A stretch of 64,000 nucleotides of DNA from Natrinema sp. HArc-T2 (GTDB lineage Archaea; Halobacteriota; Halobacteria; Halobacteriales; Natrialbaceae): positions 558,001-622,000 of the forward strand of contig NZ_JBGUAZ010000003.1 in NCBI RefSeq assembly GCF_041821085.1, written 5' to 3'. Position numbers and translations under genes: made by a program. Below, piece after piece: positions 44,960-55,340 of this stretch. Positions within the stretch are counted from its first letter, which is position 1, and each line of letters opens with the position of its first letter. The notes beneath the pieces are model-generated. The model ran no database searches, was not told where the DNA came from, and worked only from the letters and a program-made list of their open reading frames with translations.

Positions 44960-46528
44960 ATGAGGGGATACTATCTTCGGTACGTTCAGGTCCTCCTTCG
45001 GTTCTTTCCCCTCGCGATCGCGTTTCTCAGGGATCGTCGGCGGTTTCTGTTGGTCGGACCGCCCCGGCAGGTCTCGACCGCAGTCCACCGCGATCGTGCC
45101 CAGCGGCTTACCGAAACGATGCTGGATCTCGGGCCGGCGTTCATCAAAGTCGGGCAGGTACTGTCGACACGACCGGACATCGTCCCGCCGACGTACGTCG
45201 AGGAGTTCGCGACGCTCCAAGACGAGGTGCCAGAAGGGGCAGGTGGTGACCCGCTGACCGTCGTCGACGCCGAACTCGGCGACGAGATCGACCGCGAGAC
45301 GCTCGAGCCGGTCGCCGGCGGCTCGCTGGCGTTCGTCTACACCGCCGCATACGATGGCGAGCGGATCGCCCTGAAGGTCCGGCGGCCCGGAATCGGTGCG
45401 GTGATCGAACGCGACCTGCGGGTCATCAGGGGGTTCGTTCCGCTACTCTTGCTGATCGCCGACGAGCGCCAGCGCTACTCGATCGAGAACCTCGCCGGCG
45501 ACTTCGAGGACATCATCCTCGAGGAACTCGACTTCGCCCGCGAGGCGTCGATCATGGCGGAGATCGACGACAACTTCGCAGACAACGACCGGATCGTCGT
45601 CCCGGAAACCTACCCCGATCTGTGTTCGGAGCGTGTCGTCGCGATGGAGTACATCGAGGGCAGGAAGATCACCGACGAGCGCGCGCTGGCCGAGGTCGGC
45701 ATCGAACCCACCGAGATGGCGACGCTGATCGCCCGCACCTACCTGAAGATGGGACTCGTCGACGGCGTCTTCCACGCGGACCCCCATCCCGGTAATCTCT
45801 CGGTGACCGATGACGGCCGGCTCGTCATCTACGATTACGGGATGAGCCAGCGGCTCACGGACAAAGAGCAAGCCGACATCACCGCGCTCTATCGAACCCT
45901 CGTCCGTCGCGACGTCGACGGTCTCCTGAACACGCTCATCGCGCTCGAGGTGCTCGATCCGTCGGTCGATCGGGTCCAGGTCCGGCGGGTGCTCGAGCTG
46001 GTTATCGAGAGCCTCGAGGGCCGTTCGGAGATCACGTGGCGACAGATCATCACCGAACTGTTCGCGCGGCTCCACGAGTTCCCGTTTCGCATCCCGCCGA
46101 ACGTGATGTTGCTCATGCGCGTCGGTACGGTCGGTGAGGGCGTCTGTCGCACACTCGACCCCGAGTTCGATTTTCTCGAGGTCACGCGCTCGTTTCTCGT
46201 CGACTACGGCTTTCTCGAGAGCGAACTCGAGACGCTGCTGTCGGACGTACGCGGCGATCTGCGCGAGTCACTGCCCGTCCTCGCGCGGGCCCCGGCCCGC
46301 TTTGACACCGTCTTCGGCCAGCTCGAGCGCGGTGACCTCGTCGTTAAAACCGATCCAGCCGAGTCGACCCGTGGCGGTGATCCGGCGGTCGGCTACGCTA
46401 TCCTCGCCGGGTCGCTGTTCGTCGCCGCCTCCGTGTTGACTCTCCACGAGGGATCGCTCGCGATCGCGGTCGGGCTGTTCGGGCTCCTCGTTCTCGGACA
46501 GTACGTCCGTAAGCGACACCATCGCTGA
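44960..46528 (+). CDS. ABC1/AarF/UbiB family kinase-like protein
   Basis: A 522-residue membrane-associated atypical kinase. The UbiB signature KVGQ is at 63-66 (FIKVGQVLSTRPD). The nucleotide-loop region reads VAGGSLAFVYTA (118-129) where bacterial UbiB has an alanine-rich AAASIGQVY. ALKV (137-140) gives the lysine, EELDF the glutamate, HADPHPGN the catalytic loop, and DYG the metal site. Two C-terminal hydrophobic helices end the protein. Relatives assist quinone biosynthesis or lipid homeostasis; the role in haloarchaea is unproved. Confidence 0.9.
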   Translation: MRGYYLRYVQVLLRFFPLAIAFLRDRRRFLLVGPPRQVSTAVHRDRAQRLTETMLDLGPAFIKVGQVLSTRPDIVPPTYVEEFATLQDEVPEGAGGDPLTVVDAELGDEIDRETLEPVAGGSLAFVYTAAYDGERIALKVRRPGIGAVIERDLRVIRGFVPLLLLIADERQRYSIENLAGDFEDIILEELDFAREASIMAEIDDNFADNDRIVVPETYPDLCSERVVAMEYIEGRKITDERALAEVGIEPTEMATLIARTYLKMGLVDGVFHADPHPGNLSVTDDGRLVIYDYGMSQRLTDKEQADITALYRTLVRRDVDGLLNTLIALEVLDPSVDRVQVRRVLELVIESLEGRSEITWRQIITELFARLHEFPFRIPPNVMLLMRVGTVGEGVCRTLDPEFDFLEVTRSFLVDYGFLESELETLLSDVRGDLRESLPVLARAPARFDTVFGQLERGDLVVKTDPAESTRGGDPAVGYAILAGSLFVAASVLTLHEGSLAIAVGLFGLLVLGQYVRKRHHR

Positions 46529-46602
46529 ATTGCAGACGCCAGCTCTCGGTCACGTGTCGCCGCCCCAAACAGTCAAGCCCTCACAGTTCGAGTCGGGGAA
46601 CT

Positions 46603-47238
46603 GTGCCATCGACCGTCGTCCACGTCGCGTTCGCCGGCCTGCTCGGGGCTGCGTTGCTCGCCGACGCGTTCGATACCCGCGCGATTCTGGTCGTGATGGG
46701 CTCGAGCGCGCTCCTCGATCTCGATACGCTGCTCGGAATCGTCATGCTCGGAACGCATCGGGCGGCGTTACACAACATCTGGATCGTCCTCGTTCCCGCT
46801 GCCGTCTTGCTGTGGGACGGCGCGATCCGCGAGGAGTCGCTTGTCCGCAGGCGATGGGGCGACGCCGCCCCGCGCGTCGCGTGGGTTACGCTGGCGGCGC
46901 TGCTGTTCGCACACATCCTGTTCGACGCCTTCTTCAACGGGGTCAACCTCTTCTGGCCGCTTCACGACCGCTTTTACGACCTCTCCGGAACACTGCTCGT
47001 GACCGACCAGCGCGGGCTCGTCCAGACGTTCGTCGAACTCGACGCCGGCGACGTCGCCGCATCGACGGCTCGCGGCACGACCGAGAACACACACTATCGG
47101 ACGGGGTTCGATCCAACCCGCGGTGAGCCCGCGGGTGGCGTCGAGCGGATCTTCCCCATCGCGGCGACCGGTGAGCGGTTCGTCCTCACTGTTGCTGGCT
47201 TCGCGGCGGTCCTCGTCCGCATCGTCGAAAACCGATAA
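46603..47238 (+). CDS. YdjM-like membrane-bound metal-dependent hydrolase
   Basis: A 211-residue protein with about four membrane helices. Metal-site residues typical of YdjM/DUF457 proteins are seen: an N-terminal VVHVAFAGLL histidine, SSALLDLDTLLG, THRAALHNI and FAHILFDAFF. The GTG start is chosen because it begins right at the conserved first histidine block. Related proteins are thought to be membrane-bound hydrolases with unknown substrates. It follows the ABC1 kinase gene on the same strand by 74 bp. Confidence 0.75.
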   Translation: MPSTVVHVAFAGLLGAALLADAFDTRAILVVMGSSALLDLDTLLGIVMLGTHRAALHNIWIVLVPAAVLLWDGAIREESLVRRRWGDAAPRVAWVTLAALLFAHILFDAFFNGVNLFWPLHDRFYDLSGTLLVTDQRGLVQTFVELDAGDVAASTARGTTENTHYRTGFDPTRGEPAGGVERIFPIAATGERFVLTVAGFAAVLVRIVENR

Positions 47239-47466
47239 CCGGCGTGCGACCGCCAGCTGTCAGCGCTACCGTTTTGTAAGTGGTGTGCCAAGTGCGCGTA
47301 TGATCGCGTCTGCTGGCGCGCGGACGACTGTGTCGGTCTCGCCGCCGAGCGCCGTCTCTCGCTCTGTCGAATCGGATGGTCGAAGCCAGCGGCTCGAGCA
47401 CGGAATACGGCTCGCGACCGACCCAGCGATGGTATCGGGACGTATACGACCGACGGTGATCGGACG

Positions 47467-48820
<1,354 letters not shown>

Positions 48821-48822
<2 letters not shown>

Positions 48823-48903
48823 TACGGACTCCTGTCGGTCAGTGCCGGTGGGACCGCGACCGCCCTGCGGGCCCACCGAGACATCGGTACAACAGATCGT
48901 ATA
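48821..48903. repeat. Palindromic repeat element, copy 4
   Basis: An 83-bp element in the same orientation as copy 1. Outer arms: GATACGGACTCCTGTCG (48821-48837) and GTACAACAGATCGTATA (48887-48903), partly complementary. Inner arms: CGGTGGGACCGC (48846-48857) and GCGGGCCCACCG (48867-48878), complementary at 11 of 12. It overlaps the stop codon of the CBS protein gene, exactly as copy 3 does with mce, and marks the left border of a region of accessory character. Confidence 0.8.
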
Positions 48904-49013
48904 AGCCGCCCACCGTCGTCTCGAACTGCTGGCGCAGTACGTTGAAATCGATGACTGTCTCCGAATATGTCTGATCTCACATGTTATGTGGTCGGAGACG
49001 GACTGGTCCTGAT

Positions 49014-49616
49014 ATGGATCGCCGGACGTTCATCACGACCACCGGACTTGGAATGGGCCTTGCAGGCTGTCTGAACACAGCTCGCAACGAATCGGGCGAT
49101 ACGACCGAACCGACCAACGAGACCGACTCCATGGATTCCGAACACGATTCGGCGACGAGCACCGACGAAACCGGGACTGGCAATGACAGTTCTTCCACCG
49201 AACCCACCGCGACGACCGACGGGACGAAACTGGACGTGACCTTCGACTCCTGTGGGCGAGCGACAGTGTCCGGCACGTTCGACGCTGGCGACGTCGCCTT
49301 CGCGAGCACGGGGTTTTATCAGGATGGACTCTACGGCGATACCCTTCTCGAGGATGGCGTCGTCTTCGGAGAGGACGTCACAGCCCCGTTTTCTGGAACG
49401 ATTGTCTTCGAGATCGCTGAGGAGTCGAACGTCCGGGAGCACGATAGCGAGATCGTTATCGAAATTCCGGACTACGGCAGCGGCGGGACCGTCATCTCGT
49501 CACTGACCACCCGACAGGCGGATTACGAGCGGGTCATCCCGACACACGAAAATCCCGACGTAAGCGACTGTCTCAGCGAGTTCGCACCAGACGGACCTGA
49601 TGGCGCGTCGGGATAA
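49014..49616 (+). CDS. Secreted Tat lipoprotein, function unknown
   Basis: A 200-residue exported protein. The N-terminus MDRRTFITTTGLGMGLAGC has the Tat-type RRTF motif and a lipobox with Cys19. A low-complexity linker rich in S, T, D and E (about 20-75) is followed by a compact beta-rich domain (FDSCGRATVSGTFDAGDVAF, then FSGTIVFEIAEE). No known domain is recognised. Haloarchaea have many such surface lipoproteins. It lies at the left flank of the restriction-modification island. Confidence 0.75.
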   Translation: MDRRTFITTTGLGMGLAGCLNTARNESGDTTEPTNETDSMDSEHDSATSTDETGTGNDSSSTEPTATTDGTKLDVTFDSCGRATVSGTFDAGDVAFASTGFYQDGLYGDTLLEDGVVFGEDVTAPFSGTIVFEIAEESNVREHDSEIVIEIPDYGSGGTVISSLTTRQADYERVIPTHENPDVSDCLSEFAPDGPDGASG

Positions 49617-49684
49617 CCGCGCATATGCTGCATAACGGCCTTTCATCGCCTTTACTGGCCTTTGAGCGTCTCATGGACAGCGAA

Positions 49685-49708
49685 TATAGCTCCTATACAG
49701 CTGCTATA
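49685..49708. promoter_or_regulatory. Inverted repeat upstream of the ribbon-helix-helix gene
   Basis: TATAGC (49685-49690) and GCTATA (49703-49708) form an inverted repeat with a 12-nt spacer, in an AT-rich stretch 60 nt before the ribbon-helix-helix gene. RHH proteins bind such short paired sites, so this may be its autoregulatory operator. Confidence 0.35.
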
Positions 49709-49767
49709 GTTGCTGCGGTTCACACAATCCATAATACCTATACTTCGCCTCTCGATGGTGGATAATA

Positions 49768-49911
49768 GTGAGTGACCGCAAGACGACGATACGGGTTGCA
49801 GAAAGTACGAAGGAGCGTCTGAAAGAACGAGGAGAGATGGGAAACGACGACGCGCTCACCCACGTGCTTGACCGGCTCGAAAAACTCGAACACGAAGTCG
49901 ACGATGAGTAA
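49768..49911 (+). CDS. Ribbon-helix-helix-like mini-protein
   Basis: A 47-residue protein with a GTG start, too short for usual gene lists. KTTIRVAESTKERLKERGEM gives a strand followed by a helix, and DALTHVLDRLEKLEHEV a second helix, the ribbon-helix-helix plan of Arc/CopG DNA-binding proteins. A TATA-like cctatac centred about 28 nt upstream fits a leaderless start. Its last 8 nt overlap the start of the DNA methylase gene, so it may control or be coupled to the R-M genes. Function is inferred. Confidence 0.7.
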   Translation: MSDRKTTIRVAESTKERLKERGEMGNDDALTHVLDRLEKLEHEVDDE

Positions 49912-52057
49912 CGAAATGCGGGAGTTCGAGGATATTGCCCCTACCTCGGCGCTCGAGACGGGCATCCCGTTCCAAAAGATCAATCGGCTTGCTGAACTCG
50001 AGGCCTACAACAAACACCACTATCGCCCGACCAACTACCAGCACAAGTGGTGGGCGCGCAGACTCGGGAGCGTTTTCCGCACGTTGAACATCGCCGCGCT
50101 CAGTAGTCCAAGCACTACTGCCGACGAAATCTGGGAGAACGTAACCGACACCTGTAACTTCGAAGACGCTGTCGTGTTTGACCCCTTTATGGGCGGTGGG
50201 ACGACCGGTCAAGAAGCAACACGCGTCGGTGCGAAATTCGTTGGATCCGACCTGAACCCCGTAGCTTGGTTCATCACGCGAATGGGGCTCGCACCACAAA
50301 CGAGTCTGCTGGAAACGTACTTCCGCCAGGTGATGAATCGCTCTCGCGACGAAATCCGCCCGTACTATCGTACTCGCTGCCCGTCGTGTGGCGACGACGC
50401 CGGCGCACAGTTTTACCTCTGGGTACGTCTCGTCACCGACGGCGAACAGACAGTGCGAAAGTACGATACGCTGGTTGTCGATCACGACCGGAACGGCGGC
50501 GCCACGGTTGTCTGTCCGGAGTGTCACGGACTCAGTGAAGTCGACGATCCTGCCAACGCAGTTTGCGGGGAGTGCGAGCACTCGTTCGATGCCACCCGAG
50601 AAGACGTCCATGTCCCTGTTGATACTCCGAGCGTGGTGTTCAACGGCGGTGAGCGTCCGGCATACGAACCATACGCGGTGAAATATCACTGCAAAGACTG
50701 TGAAGAGAGTGCGTTCCGGACGTTCGGAGAATACGACATCGAACGCCTCAAAGCAGCTCGAGAGCGCTTTCGGGAGCGAGCGGAGTCACTGCCGCTTCCC
50801 GACCAGAAGATACCGGAAGGCGGTGAGAAGACTCGTGACCTGCACAACCGGAATTACACCGAATGGACGCAGCTGTTCAACGCTCGGCAACTGCTCGCGC
50901 TCGGAACGCTCCTCACCAACATCAAAGACGTTGATGACGACCTTTCCCGGCACTACCTCACGCTGACGTTCTCTGCGACGCTCGAGTTCAACAACATGTT
51001 CTGCTCCTACAAAGGTGCAGATCCGCGTGGACCGGGTGCGGTTCGGCACATCTTTAGCCACCATGCGTATGTCCATCCCGGTGAGCCGCTCGAGAACAAC
51101 CCGCTCGGAACGAAAGGGCGACAGAGCGGAACGTTCCGGTATCTCTACGAGTATCGTCTGAAGAAGGCCCTCGACTACCAGCACAATCCCATCGAACGTG
51201 TATTGAACGACGATGGGACGGTAAAAGAGAAGAAGTCCATCAGCGGGGAGCAGATCGGTGGACGGCCAGCTGATTCTGTCTCGGAACTACTGGAGGGGGA
51301 TAAGACTCACTACCTCAATTGTGGCGATAGCGCCGCTCTCCCATTCGTAGACGAACTCTCCGGTGAAGTTGATGCGGTCATTACCGATCCACCGTACTAC
51401 GACTCGGTTCAGTACAGTGAGCTTGCCGATTTCTTCTACGTCTGGCAGAAGCAGAGTCTTGAGCAAGACTTCCCGGAGATTTTCTCACGCGACTCTGTCG
51501 TGTCCGACGCGGAAGCAGTCGGGAATCGGACACGTGAGAAGTCACTTGACGATTACCGACGACTCCTCCAGAACGTCTTCGAGTCCTCGTTCGACGTGCT
51601 GAAAGCGGATGGCCCGCTTGCATTTACGTTCCACCACAAACAGCCCAAAGCCTGGGGCGCTGTTCTCGAAGCGATTGACGGGGCAGGGTTCCGCGTCGTG
51701 ACGACGTATCCTGTTCGTGGTGAGAATCGCCTTAGCGTACATATCAAAGGGCAGCGAGCCGTGCTGCTCGATAGCGTGATTGTGTGTCGCAAAGACCACA
51801 AGAAACCGGAGGGCGACTGGAGTGAAATCTACAATACAATCGAGGCGGTGACGCGTGACCGTATTCGGACGTTCCACGAGTCTGATGACGACGACCTCTC
51901 CCGGTTGGACGCCTCTGTCGTGGCGTACGGTACCTGCATGACTGAATACTCGAAATACGAGAGCATCACTGACGACGATGGCGACGAGGTGAGCGAGCGT
52001 GATGCGATGGCGAACATCCAACCACTGATTGACGAACTCAACGACGAAGCGTTCTAA
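49904..52057 (+). CDS. DNA methyltransferase with zinc ribbons (COG1743-like)
   Basis: A 717-residue site-specific amino-methyltransferase (adenine-N6 or cytosine-N4 type). The SAM motif FDPFMGGGTTGQEA and GSDLNP lie near residues 85-115, and catalytic DPPYYDSVQY near residue 490. Between them are cysteine pairs (CPSCGDD, CPECHGLS, CGECEHSF, CKDCEES) forming zinc ribbons. N-terminal YNKHHYRPTNYQHKWWARR is typical of this group. Codon use is less G+C-biased than in neighbours. It overlaps an RHH gene and faces a convergent NotI-like nuclease gene, its likely restriction partner. Confidence 0.88.
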   Translation: MSNEMREFEDIAPTSALETGIPFQKINRLAELEAYNKHHYRPTNYQHKWWARRLGSVFRTLNIAALSSPSTTADEIWENVTDTCNFEDAVVFDPFMGGGTTGQEATRVGAKFVGSDLNPVAWFITRMGLAPQTSLLETYFRQVMNRSRDEIRPYYRTRCPSCGDDAGAQFYLWVRLVTDGEQTVRKYDTLVVDHDRNGGATVVCPECHGLSEVDDPANAVCGECEHSFDATREDVHVPVDTPSVVFNGGERPAYEPYAVKYHCKDCEESAFRTFGEYDIERLKAARERFRERAESLPLPDQKIPEGGEKTRDLHNRNYTEWTQLFNARQLLALGTLLTNIKDVDDDLSRHYLTLTFSATLEFNNMFCSYKGADPRGPGAVRHIFSHHAYVHPGEPLENNPLGTKGRQSGTFRYLYEYRLKKALDYQHNPIERVLNDDGTVKEKKSISGEQIGGRPADSVSELLEGDKTHYLNCGDSAALPFVDELSGEVDAVITDPPYYDSVQYSELADFFYVWQKQSLEQDFPEIFSRDSVVSDAEAVGNRTREKSLDDYRRLLQNVFESSFDVLKADGPLAFTFHHKQPKAWGAVLEAIDGAGFRVVTTYPVRGENRLSVHIKGQRAVLLDSVIVCRKDHKKPEGDWSEIYNTIEAVTRDRIRTFHESDDDDLSRLDASVVAYGTCMTEYSKYESITDDDGDEVSERDAMANIQPLIDELNDEAF

Positions 52058-52205
52058 CGCCGCTTCAACTCTTATACCGAACACCAGTCAGTACAGACTC
52101 GAGCGCATCTCAACGGCGTCACCGCTGGTGCCAGCGTCTCGAGTCCGACCGCGGTCTGGCCCGTGTTGGCCGACACTCTTACTCGGCGCTGTCGAACACG
52201 AGTTC

Positions 52206-53078
52206 CTAACGGCGTTCACGGGAAAGACGGTCTTCGAGGCTGTTCGCGAACTCCTCGAGCGCCGGTGCCTTCGACGCACCGATGGCCGCTTCCATCGCCT
52301 CGTACGTCGTTGGGAATATCTGGTTCAGCTCCAATCGGTACTGCGGGGTGTCCTCGACGTAGTCGTACACGAACCAGTAGAACGTGGCTTCGTCTTCCGG
52401 GACGCGGTCGATGCGCTGTACGAACTGTGAATTCTCGAACGCAATCGTCTGTACAATCGCCCCGAGAGGCTTGCCCCACGCTTCGGTGACCTCGATTTTC
52501 TCCTCGATCTGCGGGAGGAGGCGCTTGTCGATACAGCTGCGGTAATCCATCTGCCGGGCGTCTTTTGGAGGGAGTGGCGGTTTTCCCTCGTTAATATCGT
52601 CCATGTACTCATTGAACTCGGGACGAATGCTGTCCCCTGAGAAGTATGAGGATTGGATTTCTATCGCTGCGAAGTCCTTGATGTCACCATCGTCGTGCAC
52701 GACGGGGATGAGATCGACACGACCCGTGTTTCCAAGGCTCCGTTCTTCCAGCACGTGGAAGGAGTACTCCGTGTTGGGGAAGAGATAATCTTTCAGGTCC
52801 TGGTAGACCTTCGTCGATTTGAATCGGTCAGGACAGGTGATGACGGCGTGTCCGTCCGGCGATGATGCACTGCAGACGCCGAGTGGTCGTGTCATTCCGT
52901 GTTCGTCGTCTTTGCTCGTCGACTTCGTACAGCCGTACCCCAGGTATTCACAGGGACTCGACCAGATGTCACTGCCAGATTTCGTTTCTAGTACGCGCTC
53001 GTACCGGTCATCGACCCGTTCTTCGGAATGATAGGTATAGGCCTCGCGGAATAAGGGAGAATCCTGACTATCTGCCAT
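52206..53078 (-). CDS. NotI-family-like restriction endonuclease, probable
   Basis: A 290-residue protein. Four cysteines in SPCEYLGYGC, GVCSAS and ITCPDRF resemble the metal-binding cysteine cluster of NotI-type enzymes. A PD-(D/E)xK-like core is seen as GRVDLIPVVHDDGDIKDFAA (Asp) then IEIQSSYF, giving the D...ExQ variant described for NotI (from memory). The frame is open far upstream, but MADSQDSPLF is chosen since preceding codons look non-coding. It is convergent with the methylase gene, 148 bp apart. The recognition site is unknown. Confidence 0.75.
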   Translation of the reverse strand: MADSQDSPLFREAYTYHSEERVDDRYERVLETKSGSDIWSSPCEYLGYGCTKSTSKDDEHGMTRPLGVCSASSPDGHAVITCPDRFKSTKVYQDLKDYLFPNTEYSFHVLEERSLGNTGRVDLIPVVHDDGDIKDFAAIEIQSSYFSGDSIRPEFNEYMDDINEGKPPLPPKDARQMDYRSCIDKRLLPQIEEKIEVTEAWGKPLGAIVQTIAFENSQFVQRIDRVPEDEATFYWFVYDYVEDTPQYRLELNQIFPTTYEAMEAAIGASKAPALEEFANSLEDRLSRERR

Positions 53079-53207
53079 AGCATACCCTACTATGGACGGC
53101 CCATAAATCCCAACGAGTTGATGGCTTGCCGGCGTCGAGAGAACCTTCGCATTTCGATTCGAGGAACGCTGCCGCACGAGAGTACCAACAGAAACGAGTG
53201 ACACACT

Positions 53208-53230
53208 GATCGCACAACTATCGTGCGATC
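53208..53230. promoter_or_regulatory. Perfect inverted repeat before the PIN remnant
   Basis: GATCGCAC and GTGCGATC (8-bp arms, 7-nt loop) end 8 nt before the ATG of the small PIN-like gene. It could be an operator of a former toxin-antitoxin unit or a simple hairpin. Confidence 0.45.
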
Positions 53231-53238
53231 GGCTGTGC

Positions 53239-53499
53239 ATGACGTTCTTGGTGGTCGCCTCCCGCGAGGAACGTGATACCGACCGCGTCGTTTCGAACGC
53301 CGCCAACCTCGTCGCGGTACGCGGTAACGTGGAGACGGTCGTTACGGTGGCGACATATGTGGAAGACCACGGGTGCGCACCGTTCGACGCACTTCACCTC
53401 GTTGAGTCGAATGGAGAGACCATCGACTCAAGCGACGAGACGTACGAGGACGTCACATCATGTTTGGACCTGAAGACGGTCGACGAGCACGAGGAGTGA
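53239..53499 (+). pseudogene. C-terminal remnant of a PIN-domain (VapC-like) protein
   Basis: An 86-residue frame whose second half, YVEDHGCAPFDALHLVESNG then TIDSSDETYEDV, matches the end of haloarchaeal PIN-domain nucleases (usual pattern PFDAFH...SSD). The N-terminal part with the first catalytic aspartate (usually MxxLDTN) is absent, and upstream codons in the same frame show no PIN-like start, so it appears truncated. No antitoxin gene is seen beside it. It lies between the R-M island and rfcL. Confidence 0.5.
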
Positions 53500-53542
53500 G
53501 GCTCCGCAACCACTAAACGCGGCTCACCCTTACCACGATGCA

Positions 53543-54994
53543 ATGAGCGACTGGACGGAGAAGTACCGCCCGACGACGCTGTCGGAGGTACGCGGCAACA
53601 ACAAAGCCCGCGACAAACTCGAGGAGTGGGCCGAAACCTGGGACGAGCACCGGAAGTCGGTGATCGTCCACGGCAGCCCCGGTGTCGGGAAGACCTCCGC
53701 CGCCCACGCGCTGGCCGGTGACATGGGCTGGCCAGTGATGGAACTCAACGCCAGCGACAGTCGGGGGGCGGACGTCATCGAGCGGATCGCCGGCGAGGCC
53801 GCCAAAAGCGGCACGTTGACTGGCGGCGAAGCGGGCCGCCGACTGGTGATCTTAGACGAGGCAGACAACTTCCACGGTAACGCCGACTACGGCGGCTCGC
53901 GGGAGGTGACCCGCGTCGTCAAGGACGCCAATCAGCCGATCGTACTCGTGGCAAACGAGTTCTACGACATGAGCCAGTCGCTGCGCAACGCCTGCGAGAC
54001 GATCGAGTTTCGCGACGTCTCGAAGCGCTCGATCGTGCCCGTCCTGCGGGACATCTGTCGGCGCGAAGGCGTCGAGTTCGAGGAGGAAGCCTTAGCGAAG
54101 ATCGCCGAGTCGACCAGCGGCGACCTGCGCTCGGCAGTCAACGACCTGCAGGCGGTCGCCGAGGAGACCGAACGGCTGACCGTCGAAGACGTAGTCACGA
54201 GCGAGCGCGACACCACCGAGGGGATCTTCGACTTCCTCGACGACCTGATCAAGGAGAAAGACGCCGAAGGTGCGCTGCGTGCCTCATACGACGTCGACGA
54301 GACCCCCGACGAGCTGTTGAACTGGATCGAGGACAACGTCCCGAAGGATTACGCCGGCGCTGAACTGGCCGATGCCTACGAGTTCCTCTCGAACGCCGAT
54401 CGCTGGTTGGGCCGTGTGCGGGCCACACAGGACTACTCGTACTGGCGGTACGCGACGGACAACATGACCGCCGGCGTCGCCGCCTCCAGACGCGGCAGCA
54501 AGGGCGGCTGGACCCGCTATAACCCACCGAGCTACTGGTCGAAGCTCGGTCGCACCAAGGGAACCCGGAACACCCGCGATGCGATCGCCGAACGCATCGC
54601 CGAGCGCGAAGGCGCAAGCGTCGCCACCGTCCGCCGCGAGATCCTCCCGTTCCTCTCGGCGATGACACACCACTGCCGAAATCGAGACCTGACCGTCCGG
54701 ATGGCGGCAGCCTACGACCTCGACGAAGCTGAGGTCTCGTTTATCACTGGCAGCGGAAAAGACACCAACAAGGTCGAGTCGATCGTCGCGGACGCCGACG
54801 AACTGAAAACCGAGCAGGCGGTCGAACACTCGGGCAATGCCTTCTTCGAGGCCGAGGCCTCGAGCGAGGACACGACCGAGCAACGCGAGAGTGACGCCGA
54901 GGGAGAGCAGACGCAGGCGGGCTCGGCGGCTGCCGACTCAGCGGCAACCGACGAACCGGACGGCGACCAATCCGGCCTGAGCGACTTTATGTAG
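53543..54994 (+). CDS. rfcL: Replication factor C large subunit
   Basis: Clamp-loader large subunit of 483 residues that opens PCNA and loads it on primed DNA. The AAA+ motifs are Walker A GSPGVGKT (44-51), Walker B VILDEAD, and NASDSRG as an early box. The second half is the RFC collar. An acidic linker (about 440-472) leads to a C-terminal QSGLSDFM, which fits the PCNA-interaction motif QxxLxxF. The length fits haloarchaeal RfcL. It starts 43 nt after the PIN remnant and shows normal genomic composition. Confidence 0.97.
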   Translation: MSDWTEKYRPTTLSEVRGNNKARDKLEEWAETWDEHRKSVIVHGSPGVGKTSAAHALAGDMGWPVMELNASDSRGADVIERIAGEAAKSGTLTGGEAGRRLVILDEADNFHGNADYGGSREVTRVVKDANQPIVLVANEFYDMSQSLRNACETIEFRDVSKRSIVPVLRDICRREGVEFEEEALAKIAESTSGDLRSAVNDLQAVAEETERLTVEDVVTSERDTTEGIFDFLDDLIKEKDAEGALRASYDVDETPDELLNWIEDNVPKDYAGAELADAYEFLSNADRWLGRVRATQDYSYWRYATDNMTAGVAASRRGSKGGWTRYNPPSYWSKLGRTKGTRNTRDAIAERIAEREGASVATVRREILPFLSAMTHHCRNRDLTVRMAAAYDLDEAEVSFITGSGKDTNKVESIVADADELKTEQAVEHSGNAFFEAEASSEDTTEQRESDAEGEQTQAGSAAADSAATDEPDGDQSGLSDFM

Positions 54995-55134
54995 GCTAGT
55001 GGCCTCACTGCGACCGTTGAGCGTCGCTCAGGGGCTGATCGGCATGTTCAATTCGCTACAGAGTGCTAGGATATCTTACTGATCGACACTATTACGTCGA
55101 TGAACGGTGAGAGTGGCTGTTGGTGACCGCCCGA

Positions 55135-55332
55135 ATGACAGAACCACGTCGCTGCCCGCTTTGTACGGAAACGTACACCGACCGAACCGACCTCCGGGTT
55201 CACCTCGAGGTCGAACATCGGAAGTCCGAAGTAGTGTCACATCTCGTCGACGGCCACGTCGAGGATAGGCCACTACCATCGGAGAGCGAGCAGTCGACAG
55301 TCGACGAAGAGCGGCCAGCGCCGTCGGCCTGA
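55135..55332 (+). CDS. Small C2H2-type zinc-finger protein
   Basis: A 65-residue protein with CPLCTETYTDRTDLRVHLEV, that is Cys-x2-Cys followed by His in a C2H2 finger (second His in EVEH), and a further His/Val-rich helix (SHLVDGHVED). The tail is polar. Such C2H2 mini-proteins occur in haloarchaea and may bind DNA or RNA; the function is unknown. ATG 55135 (MTEPRRC) is preferred. It is convergent with bioD, the two stops only 8 nt apart. Confidence 0.75.
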   Translation: MTEPRRCPLCTETYTDRTDLRVHLEVEHRKSEVVSHLVDGHVEDRPLPSESEQSTVDEERPAPSA

Positions 55333-55340
55333 GGGTGTAA

